Assembly (NCBI GenBank): GCA_910587095.1
Contig: CAJUMJ010000036.1
Span: forward strand, 49,135-113,134
Length of the DNA: 64,000 nt
Source: an uncultured Lachnospiraceae bacterium
GTDB taxonomy: Bacteria; Bacillota; Clostridia; Lachnospirales; Lachnospiraceae
Reading direction: 5' to 3'
The notes below the pieces were generated by a model. The model was not told where the DNA came from and ran no database searches. It worked only from the letters and a program-made list of their open reading frames with translations. Below are positions 33,308-40,529 of this stretch, one piece after another (within the stretch, counting starts at the first letter, position 1; every line of letters starts with the position of its first letter). A program made the translations under genes and the position numbers.

Positions 33308-33554
33308 CGAAAAACGCCAAAAGCAGGCGTTTTTCACACGGATTTGAGTCACAGCGGAGCTGTGAGATGGAGGTTGGCGTGAAAAAAGTTTCTAAAGACG
33401 TCCTGCCATAGGACGTGACGTCAAGAAGCTTGTCTCACACAGGAGAATGCGCAAAATACGGGCATTCTCCAGGAGGAACTTGTTCGTCCGTGGATTTTGA
33501 AATCGTGGACAGGGAAAGAAAAGGCAGCAGTTAGGCCAGTACCGACGCTTCACA
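33272..33554 (+). other. Hairpin-rich intergenic region before fba
   Basis: No gene was found in 33272-33644. Besides the first hairpin it holds GAAAAACGCC / GGCGTTTTTC (33309-33335), which has a T5 arm and could terminate the hprK operon. It also holds TCACAGC-GGA-GCTGTGA (33349-33365), the 44-bp palindromic element at 33387-33430, and GGAGAATGC / GCATTCTCC near 33442-33470. These look like accumulated small repeats, not one structure. Confidence 0.6.
33387..33430 (+). repeat. 44-bp palindromic element, copy A
   Basis: Starts AGTTTCTAAAGACGTCC and ends CAAGAAGCT; 40 of 44 bases match the element at 63819-63862. Arms near both ends and an inner CGTCC / GGACG pair give a hairpin. Confidence 0.75.
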
Positions 33555-33583
33555 TTGACTTTCTGCGGACTGGCTGATAAAAT
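33555..33583 (+). promoter_or_regulatory. Promoter of fba
   Basis: TTGACT (33555-33560), 17 bases, TAAAAT (33578-33583), giving a leader of about 55 bases before the aldolase ATG. Confidence 0.75.
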
Positions 33584-33644
33584 AATAGGTGGATTCCAGA
33601 TGATGGAAAGCAATAAAAATTATAATAGAAAGGAAGAAAACACT

Positions 33645-34613
33645 ATGGCATTAGTAACTACCAAGGAAATGTTCAAGAAGGCCTATGACGGCGGTTATGC
33701 GGTCGGCGCTTTCAACGTCAACAACATGGAGATCGTTCAGGGTATTACCGAGGCGGCTGGCGAGCTGAACAGCCCCGTTATCCTGCAGGTTTCCAAAGGC
33801 GCGCGCGCATACGCTAATCACACCTATCTGGTGAAGCTGGTTGAGGCGGCTGTAGCGGAGAATCCGCAGATCCCGATCGCTCTTCATCTGGATCACGGCG
33901 ATACCTTTGAGCTTTGTAAATCCTGTATCGACGGCGGCTTTACCTCCGTTATGATCGATGCGTCTTCCAAATCTTTTGAGGACAATATCGCGCTGACGAA
34001 ACAGGTCGTTGAGTATGCGCATGATAAGGGCGTAGTGGTTGAGGCTGAGCTGGGTACTCTGGCAGGCGTTGAGGATGAGGTTGTTGTGGAGGCAGGCAAA
34101 GAGTCCTACACTCGTCCCGAGGAAGTTGAGGAGTTTGTAGAGAAGACAGGCTGTGACTCCCTCGCAATCGCAATCGGTACTTCCCACGGCGCATACAAGT
34201 TCACGGCAGCACAGTGCACAAGAAATGAGGAAGGCATTCTTGTTCCCCCGCCGCTTCGTTTCGACGTGCTTGAGGAGTGCATCAAGAGACTGCCTGGTTT
34301 CCCGATCGTGCTTCACGGTTCCTCTTCCGTTCCGCAGGAGTTCGTAAAGATGGTTAACCAGTATGGCGGAAACATGCCCGACGCAGTAGGTATCCCGGAG
34401 GAGCAGCTTCGTAAGGCTGCGGAGCTTGCCGTATGTAAGATCAACATCGACTCCGATATCCGTCTGGCTATGACAGGCAACATCCGCAAGTACTTTGCGG
34501 ATCATCCGGATCACTTCGATCCCAGACAGTATTTGAAGCCCGCAAGACAGGCTGTGAAGGATATGGTAGCACACAAGATTAAAAACGTGCTCGGTTCCGA
34601 CGGCAAGGCGTAA
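33645..34613 (+). CDS. fba: Class II fructose-1,6-bisphosphate aldolase
   Basis: 322 residues from the ATG at 33645; an in-frame ATG at 33555 lies in the promoter. Zinc-dependent cleavage of fructose 1,6-bisphosphate in glycolysis. 'PIALHLDHGDTFELC' carries the catalytic Asp and a zinc His. 'VEAELGTLAGVED', 'IAIGTSHGAYKF' and 'PIVLHGSSSVPQ' supply the other zinc and substrate ligands, and 'KINIDSDIRLAMT' the phosphate site. Strong codon bias and a consensus-like promoter fit high expression. Confidence 0.97.
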   Translation: MALVTTKEMFKKAYDGGYAVGAFNVNNMEIVQGITEAAGELNSPVILQVSKGARAYANHTYLVKLVEAAVAENPQIPIALHLDHGDTFELCKSCIDGGFTSVMIDASSKSFEDNIALTKQVVEYAHDKGVVVEAELGTLAGVEDEVVVEAGKESYTRPEEVEEFVEKTGCDSLAIAIGTSHGAYKFTAAQCTRNEEGILVPPPLRFDVLEECIKRLPGFPIVLHGSSSVPQEFVKMVNQYGGNMPDAVGIPEEQLRKAAELAVCKINIDSDIRLAMTGNIRKYFADHPDHFDPRQYLKPARQAVKDMVAHKIKNVLGSDGKA

Positions 34614-34653
34614 GACAAGAATCTGCGCTGTACAATTTCTTATAAGTAAAAAG

Positions 34654-34679
34654 CCCCCGGCTTGAAACCGGGGGTTTTA
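34654..34679. terminator. Bidirectional terminator between fba and the symporter gene
   Basis: CCCCCGG (34654-34660) and CCGGGGG (34668-34674) form a perfect stem with a 7-base loop. TTTT follows on the + strand and AAAA precedes, so it can stop both convergent genes. Confidence 0.85.
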
Positions 34680-34686
34680 TGTTATC

Positions 34687-36180
34687 TTATTTGTACATTT
34701 TCTTCAGCTCTTTCGCGTGTGTCTCCTCGATATCCGAAAAGGCGGAGAGCATCGGCTTTACATTCTCTTTCTTAAGTATTCTCGCGACATAATTTCTTGT
34801 AATGTTCATGACGACGGGCGACAGGCTCAGAACGCCGATCAGGTTCGGGATTGCCATCAGACCGTTGAATGTGTCGGACAAATCCCATGCCAGTCCGAGG
34901 TTCATTGTCGCGCCGACATATATCATGAGGACAAACACGATCTTGTATGCGATCATGGAATTTGTGCCGAACAGATACTCCCATGCCTTCGAGCCGTAGT
35001 GACTCCAGCCGAGCACCGTGGAGAAAGCAAACAGCAGGATCGCGATGGCGATAAACATGGGGCCCGCGCTCCCGAACTTTGTGGCAAAGGCTTCTCCCAC
35101 CAGGGCGGAACCCTCGGAGGAGCTCAGCACAGCGCCGGTTTCCAGGTCGACTAGACCGGAGGAGAGCACGACGAAGGCGGTCAGCGTACAGACGATCATC
35201 GTGTCCGCAAACACTTCGAAAATACCCCACATACCCTGACGGACAGGCTCTTTGACATTGGAACTAGAATGGACCATAACGGAGGAGCCAAGTCCGGCCT
35301 CGTTGGAGAACACGCCCCTCTTCATGCCCCAGGTAAGAGCCATTTTGACGCCGCTTCCGACGATACCGCCGCCCACCGCGCGGAGTCCGAAAGCGCCCTT
35401 AAAGATGGCGGAAAAAATATCGCCGCACTGGTCTATGTTCATGATAAAGATTGCCAGAGCGCCCGCTATGTAAATGATAGCCATAAAGGGTACAAGCTTC
35501 TCGGTTACGGAGGCGATACGTTTCAGGCCGCCGACGATCACGAGAGCCGCCAGAATTAAGAGCGCGATACCCGTCACGTAAGTGGGGACGCCGAAAGCGG
35601 ATTTCATGTTGCCGGAGATCGAGTTAATCTGGCTCATGTTGCCGATACCGAAGGACGCCAGCACGCAGAAGACGGAAAACAGGATAGCCAGTACGGAGCC
35701 GATCCGCTGAAAGCCCTTGTAGGAGCCAAGCCCGTCTTTTAAGTAATACATGGCGCCGCCGCACCACTCGTTCCTCTCGTTTTTGCGACGGTAGTAGATG
35801 CCGAGTACGTTCTCGGAGTAGTTGGTCATCATGCCGAAGAATGCCACGATCCACATCCAGAAGATCGCCCCGGGGCCGCCTGCGATCAGCGCGCTCGCCA
35901 CTCCCACAATGTTGCCTGTGCCGATGGTGGCTGCAAGCGCCGTACATAGAGACTGGAACTGGGAGATGGACTGATCCTCCTTGTCCGTATGCTTTGTGAT
36001 ATGTTTGTCATGAAAAATACCGCCAATGGTATTTTTGAACCAGTGCCTGATATGGGATAGCTGGAAAAATCTGGTAAGGACAGTCATCAATATACCCGTA
36101 CCGACGAGCAGCACTAGCATGGGAATGCCCCAGACAAAGCCGTTGACGGCACTGTTTACGTTTGTAATCATTTCAACCAT
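34687..36180 (-). CDS. Alanine/glycine:cation symporter (AGCS family)
   Basis: 497 residues with about ten hydrophobic membrane segments. AGCS proteins import alanine or glycine with sodium. 'ATIGTGNIVGVASALIAGGPGAIFWMW' is the family signature near the N-terminus, and 'WGMKRGVFSNEAGLGSS' the second signature in the middle. Full length. GGAGGAAA lies just before the ATG. A promoter about 200 bases upstream leaves a long leader with an inverted repeat. Confidence 0.93.
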   Translation of the reverse strand: MVEMITNVNSAVNGFVWGIPMLVLLVGTGILMTVLTRFFQLSHIRHWFKNTIGGIFHDKHITKHTDKEDQSISQFQSLCTALAATIGTGNIVGVASALIAGGPGAIFWMWIVAFFGMMTNYSENVLGIYYRRKNERNEWCGGAMYYLKDGLGSYKGFQRIGSVLAILFSVFCVLASFGIGNMSQINSISGNMKSAFGVPTYVTGIALLILAALVIVGGLKRIASVTEKLVPFMAIIYIAGALAIFIMNIDQCGDIFSAIFKGAFGLRAVGGGIVGSGVKMALTWGMKRGVFSNEAGLGSSVMVHSSSNVKEPVRQGMWGIFEVFADTMIVCTLTAFVVLSSGLVDLETGAVLSSSEGSALVGEAFATKFGSAGPMFIAIAILLFAFSTVLGWSHYGSKAWEYLFGTNSMIAYKIVFVLMIYVGATMNLGLAWDLSDTFNGLMAIPNLIGVLSLSPVVMNITRNYVARILKKENVKPMLSAFSDIEETHAKELKKMYK

Positions 36181-36265
36181 GATACATTTCCTCCTCGTGT
36201 GTTTACGATGTACTCCCGGAATCTCTTTTGCATCTGCTTTTGTGGCAAATTTTCCGACATATACA

Positions 36266-36312
36266 CATAAATTTAATCAACGCACGTTCCACGTACGCCT
36301 CATAAATTTATG
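36266..36312. repeat. Inverted repeat in the symporter leader
   Basis: CATAAATTT (36266-36274) and AAATTTATG (36304-36312) are perfect inverted arms. An inner pair CGCACGT / ACGTACG (36281-36297) has one mismatch. It lies between the promoter at 36384-36412 and the symporter ATG, so it could be a leader hairpin or an operator. Confidence 0.5.
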
Positions 36313-36383
36313 CATATCTGACAAAAAATCATCTCACAAAATCGGGCACAAAGAGACTCCGAGAATACATTTTACGGTATCCA

Positions 36384-36412
36384 AGTATACCATAAAACAT
36401 AATATCTGACAA
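36384..36412 (-). promoter_or_regulatory. Promoter of the symporter gene
   Basis: On the - strand TTGTCA (36412-36407), 17 bases, TATACT (36389-36384). The -35 overlaps one of three TCTGACAA boxes, found at 36317-36324, 36405-36412 and, inverted, 36459-36466. Confidence 0.7.
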
Positions 36413-36505
36413 GGGAAAATTGTATACATGCATAATATCGGGTAATAGCCAAAATCTATTGTCAGAATGTACAACCCGACAACTTATGAATGAGCAAGGC
36501 TGAAC

Positions 36506-36628
36506 TGTTACAATATCGGAAACGCCGGAAACACCTGTTTAAACGGACGTGATTAAGCGGCGGAGGACAGGAAACTTTCCCAGAAAAGGGAGGATGCCAA
36601 GTAAGGTTTCCCCTACTTGGCATTTATT
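36506..36628 (+). ncRNA. Candidate small structured RNA
   Basis: An extended -10 (TG, one base, TACAAT, 36506-36514) is followed by about 110 bases with possible pairings: CCTGT (36534-36538) with ACAGG (36567-36571), and CTTTCC (36575-36580) with GGGAGG (36588-36593). Then comes a terminator-like hairpin TGCCAAGTA (36595-36603) / TACTTGGCA (36614-36622) with TTTATT after it. No + strand gene lies before or after it for kilobases, so it does not serve a neighbouring gene. No known RNA family was recognised. The T-run is on the + strand, so it is less likely to be the terminator of the GH51 gene. Confidence 0.35.
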
Positions 36629-36781
36629 ATGAAAAAGTTTTAAATTAATCAGCTAACTTTGCTATCAGCTCGCTGTGCTGTATCTTATGATCTTAGTATA
36701 CGTGGCAGAAATGTCTAAATAATGATTCTAAAATGAAGTTTTTTGAAATTAAGTATGAACAAATTATGAACGGCAGACGCG

Positions 36782-38281
36782 TCACTTGGAGAGGCGAACT
36801 ACATTCCAGCTCTTGCTCCCGAAGACGGTTCTCAACACCCCTTCGTCCACCTTGGCGTTTCCGTTTGCTTCAGGGACGACGTTATCCGGGTTTTCTTCCG
36901 TATTAACCGCCTTCAGATCATCGTTTTGCATGACGATGTGTTCCAGCACCCGGTAATTCGCATACTGTCGCAGATCTATGGTTACCTCCATATCTTCGTC
37001 CAGATCTTTGTTTACCGCAAAGACGACCAGTTCTTCTTTTTCAGGGTTATCGACAACCACGCAGTCGAGGCAGGGAGCCTCACCGTACTGTTTCGCTTCA
37101 TAGACGGGGGATTTCACAATCGTATTTAAGACCGTCCCCTGTCCGAGAGTAGCCGTGTGCATATAAGGATAGAAGATAGTCTGCCTCCATGCGCCGGTAT
37201 CTGAGGTCATGATCGGCGCGATCACGTTTACAAGCTGTGCAAGACAGCCGATTTTCACGCGGTCCGCATGACGCAGAATTGTAATCAGCATACTTCCCAC
37301 TAAGAGCGCGTCCTCAAAATTATAGATATCCTCAAGCTGGTGGGGCTTTTGTACCCACTTGTCAAGTTTCTTATCCGCCTCCTCGGAATGATACCACACA
37401 TTCCACTCATCCAGCGAGATGTTGATGTTCTTTTTGCCGTGGTGTTTGCCCTTGACATAGTCGCAGATGGAAATTACCGTCCGAATGAACTGGTCAAGAT
37501 CCACGCTGCTTGCGAGGAAGTTTGCGGAATCGTTGTCACGGTTTCCGTAGTACTGGTGCATGGAAACATAATCAACCGTGTCGTAGCATTCGTCGAGCAC
37601 TGTCGCCTCCCAATCGCCGAAGGCAGGCATCCGGGAATTGGAGCTGCCGCATGCCACCAGCTCGATGGAGGGGTCTAAGATTTTCATGGCTTTTCCGGTT
37701 TCGTGGGCAATTCTGGCGTACTCTACAGCGGTTTTGTGGCCGATCTGCCAGGGCCCGTCCATCTCGTTGCCAAGGCACCATGTTTTGATGCCGTGAGGCT
37801 GCTCGTAACCATGGGATTTCCGCATGTCGCTCATCAGGGTGCCGCCCTTAAAGTTACAGTATTCCAGCAGATCTTTTGCCTCCTGAAGCCCTCTTGTTCC
37901 CAAATTTACAGCCATCATAATGTCGCTGCCGGCCTTTTTTGACCAGTCTGCAAATTCGTTCAGGCCAAACTGGTTGGACTCCACGACTTCCCATGCAAGG
38001 TCGACCTGAGCGGGCCGCTTTTCCCTGGGCCCTACGCCATCCTCCCAGCGGTAACCGGAAACGAAATTACCGCCGGGATAGCGCACGATGGGCACATTGC
38101 ATTCTTTTACCAGCTCCAGCGTGTCCTTGCGGAATCCCTGTTCATCCGCGAAAGGGCTTTCAGGCTGGTAAATACCTTCATAAACTGCCCGCCCCAAATG
38201 TTCTATGAACGACCCGTAGACTCTTTTGTCGATTTCGCTTACAATATACTCCCTGTCAATGATCACCTGTGATTTCTTCAT
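36782..38281 (-). CDS. abfA: GH51 alpha-L-arabinofuranosidase
   Basis: 499 residues from the ATG at 38281; a GTG at 38290 with AGGAG eight bases before is an equal alternative. No signal peptide, so intracellular. 'IRYPGGNFVSGYRWEDGVGP' and 'KTWCLGNEMDGPWQ' (acid/base Glu about 173) are GH51 blocks, and 'ISLDEWNVWY' holds the nucleophile Glu (about 292). It removes terminal arabinofuranose from imported arabino-oligosaccharides. The beta-sandwich C-terminal domain is present, giving usual family length. It has its own extended -10 promoter. Confidence 0.95.
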   Translation of the reverse strand: MKKSQVIIDREYIVSEIDKRVYGSFIEHLGRAVYEGIYQPESPFADEQGFRKDTLELVKECNVPIVRYPGGNFVSGYRWEDGVGPREKRPAQVDLAWEVVESNQFGLNEFADWSKKAGSDIMMAVNLGTRGLQEAKDLLEYCNFKGGTLMSDMRKSHGYEQPHGIKTWCLGNEMDGPWQIGHKTAVEYARIAHETGKAMKILDPSIELVACGSSNSRMPAFGDWEATVLDECYDTVDYVSMHQYYGNRDNDSANFLASSVDLDQFIRTVISICDYVKGKHHGKKNINISLDEWNVWYHSEEADKKLDKWVQKPHQLEDIYNFEDALLVGSMLITILRHADRVKIGCLAQLVNVIAPIMTSDTGAWRQTIFYPYMHTATLGQGTVLNTIVKSPVYEAKQYGEAPCLDCVVVDNPEKEELVVFAVNKDLDEDMEVTIDLRQYANYRVLEHIVMQNDDLKAVNTEENPDNVVPEANGNAKVDEGVLRTVFGSKSWNVVRLSK

Positions 38282-38314
38282 ATGAAACACATTCCTTTCT
38301 CCTGTAATAAGTCC

Positions 38315-38323
38315 ATTTTAGCA
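38315..38323 (-). promoter_or_regulatory. Extended -10 promoter of the GH51 gene
   Basis: TG, one base, TAAAAT read on the - strand, about 35 bases before the gene start. The -35 is weak. Confidence 0.45.
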
Positions 38324-38406
38324 AAACAGCTGGAAATAGCCATATCTTTTCTTGCGTGATACCTAGTTTTATTTTGATGCTGATGAGAGCCGCCATACTT
38401 TTCACG

Positions 38407-40419
38407 CTAAGATGTGCGGGGTGACATTCTCGGAATACAGATCGTAAACGTAGTCCCTTCCCCCTCCTTGGAAACCGCCTCTATCCGCCCCGCATGTTCT
38501 AAAACAATAGTCCGGGTAATGGCAAGCCCAAGTCCCTGCCCGCCCTTGTCGCTGCGGGTTGTGTAGGAGCGGCGAAAGATATTCGGCAGGTCTTTTTCCG
38601 GGATACCGCAGCCTGTGTCGGAGACGGCGATGCAGGCAAAATTCTCATCCGCCGTGAGAGAGAGCGTTATTTTGCCCTCCGGGGGCGTGAAGTCGGCGGC
38701 ATTGTACAAAAGGTTTTCGAGCGCCCGGTAGAGCTGTTCACGGCTCGCCATGATATGGCAGGGAAAAGAGGTAATGTCCGCAAAAAAGTTCGGTCCGTAT
38801 AACTCTATAATCGGACGACAGTTGTGATAGAAATCCGAGAGAAAGGAATTGAGCAGCAAGGGCTCCATTCTGACAGGGGCGCCCGCCTGTGCGGCAAACT
38901 CCTGAATGGATTTCAGGCGGTCGGATAAAATATTGCACTGTTCTTCTATATGAAGCATTCTCTTGTGTGTGTCCTCATCCAGCATAATATCATTCAGGCG
39001 TATGATCTGCGCCATGTTTGAGAGGGAGGTCAGAGGGGATTTCATATCATGTCCAAGCTCCGCGATCAGTTGCCCTCTCTCCGCGAGAAGCTTTCGCAAG
39101 TGTTCTGTTTTTTCCGCAACCTCCTCCTGCAGACAAAGATTCAGACGCTTGTTTTCCGCGGCCATTTCCCTGCTTCGCAGTACCATCAGGAAAGCGAAAG
39201 CGATTACCATACAAAAGGAGCCGTACTCCTCCGGATAAGCTCCGGCAAAGGGTTCGTAGTATCCGATGGAGAGGACGCCGTAAACCAGGCAGACGCCGTT
39301 TGCGACTGCGGCGGCAAGGACGATCTTAAGATAATGCAGTCTCAGAAAAGCGCCGTAAACCGTCAGGCTGATGAGAAAAAAAGCCATGATGATTTTGTAC
39401 CATGAGACGAGCGGCCCGTACCACTGCACGAATCCGGGAACTACGGGAAATACAAACGTAGGGGCGGCGACGACAACGACGCAGGCTCCCAAAGCAAGGG
39501 CGCGGAGCGCTTTTTTCATGTGGTAAAACAGGGAAGATTCCGGCATAAACAGCAGTAGCGCAATCTGCAAGGAAAAGTAGATGCCGGATACGGCGGCGAC
39601 ATCCTCTGTTGCGTAGAGCGCGCGCACAAACGGTACGCCGCACAGCCTCAAAAAGGGATAGCAGATCCGCAGCGCAAAGGACAGACTCAGCATACCGAAA
39701 TAGAAGGTGGCGGTTTTTCCGTCTTCCCTTTTGTCGTGCTTCCACAGTACGATGCAAAACAAGGAGAGCGTGAGCGTCGAAAAAAAGAGCAGCCCGTAAA
39801 TGAGCATCCGGGAGGCAATGAGACGGCTGACGCTGTCCGGCGTCCCGATTACGGGCGCATACCAGATGCCGCCGTAATAGTGGGAATAGTTCGCGGTTTG
39901 GATGATCAGGTCGGCTTCCCCGTCAAGAAAAAAGGCGTAAGCGTTGTCCTTGATAAGAGGAGCGTAATTTTTGGAAGACACATCTCCGGTTTCGCCAAGA
40001 CATGTCCCGTCCACGAAAACTCTCGCAGCGCAGAGAGGCTCCTGCAGGTAGAGAAGGACATTCCCGCCACCATATAGCCGTAGCCGCCAGGTCGAGGTTC
40101 CGTAAGGATTTTTGTCTTCATGGAACAAGGCAAGGTTTGGATATTCGCCGGCCCATGTGTTGTAATGGGCCGGTGTGCCGGAGGAAAAATCGTCAGGAAA
40201 GAGCAAGGCGTCCGGGTAAAATTCCCAGCCGTCCACAAGGGAACGGTAGCCATTTTCTGGAATTACATAAAGTTGGCCTTGTGAAGGAGCCGCCTTTGTT
40301 ATATATTTATTATCGTACTGTGTGACGACCGACAACCCAAGCAGACATAATATAATTGTGCCTGCGATTACAAGGATGGTCTGAAATGCGGATTTCGTAA
40401 GTGAGGTTTGTTTCATCAT
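38407..40419 (-). CDS. 7TM sensor histidine kinase
   Basis: 670 residues from the ATG at 40419, which has AAGGA upstream; the frame extends to 40488 but without a ribosome site. One membrane segment at the N-terminus is followed by an extracellular jelly-roll domain (about 40-200, 'STWRLRLYGGGNVLLYL', 'VFVDGTCLGETGDV'). About seven membrane segments follow (215-400), giving the 7TMR-DISM architecture. A coiled-coil linker leads to the HisKA domain ('IAELGHDMKSPLTSL'), and the ATPase domain has 'ALENLLYNAADFTPP', 'SDTGCGIPEKDL' and 'GGQGLGLAI'. The extracellular domain may sense a carbohydrate. The partner is probably the regulator at 42812-43495. Confidence 0.9.
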   Translation of the reverse strand: MMKQTSLTKSAFQTILVIAGTIILCLLGLSVVTQYDNKYITKAAPSQGQLYVIPENGYRSLVDGWEFYPDALLFPDDFSSGTPAHYNTWAGEYPNLALFHEDKNPYGTSTWRLRLYGGGNVLLYLQEPLCAARVFVDGTCLGETGDVSSKNYAPLIKDNAYAFFLDGEADLIIQTANYSHYYGGIWYAPVIGTPDSVSRLIASRMLIYGLLFFSTLTLSLFCIVLWKHDKREDGKTATFYFGMLSLSFALRICYPFLRLCGVPFVRALYATEDVAAVSGIYFSLQIALLLFMPESSLFYHMKKALRALALGACVVVVAAPTFVFPVVPGFVQWYGPLVSWYKIIMAFFLISLTVYGAFLRLHYLKIVLAAAVANGVCLVYGVLSIGYYEPFAGAYPEEYGSFCMVIAFAFLMVLRSREMAAENKRLNLCLQEEVAEKTEHLRKLLAERGQLIAELGHDMKSPLTSLSNMAQIIRLNDIMLDEDTHKRMLHIEEQCNILSDRLKSIQEFAAQAGAPVRMEPLLLNSFLSDFYHNCRPIIELYGPNFFADITSFPCHIMASREQLYRALENLLYNAADFTPPEGKITLSLTADENFACIAVSDTGCGIPEKDLPNIFRRSYTTRSDKGGQGLGLAITRTIVLEHAGRIEAVSKEGEGTTFTICIPRMSPRTS

Positions 40420-40461
40420 AATACATAGTCCTTCCAAAAGAAGAGTGAGAAGATCGCGAGA

Positions 40462-40489
40462 TTTGTGTCTGCGCATTGCTTGACACAAA
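40462..40489. promoter_or_regulatory. Inverted repeat in the divergent kinase/surface-protein region
   Basis: TTTGTGTC (40462-40469) and GACACAAA (40482-40489) are perfect 8-bp arms with a 12-base spacer. The site lies in the 110-bp region between the divergent kinase and surface protein genes, next to a TTGACA at 40480-40485. A position and symmetry expected of an operator. Confidence 0.5.
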
Positions 40490-40529
40490 CTCGGTTATGC
40501 GCAAAAAAATGCAAAAAATGGAGTAAAAA

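Larger units (their letters stand above)
36181..36781. other. 601-bp gap between two - strand genes
   Basis: No coding region is visible. The left part is the leader and promoter of the symporter gene, the middle (36506-36628) the possible small RNA, and the right part (36640-36781) A/T-rich sequence downstream of the GH51 gene with no recognised feature. No glycine riboswitch pattern was seen. Confidence 0.6.

Noticed and set aside
36181..36420. Glycine riboswitch before the AGCS symporter
   Set aside because: The tandem GG-rich aptamer pattern was not found; the leader is A/T-rich with only a simple inverted repeat.
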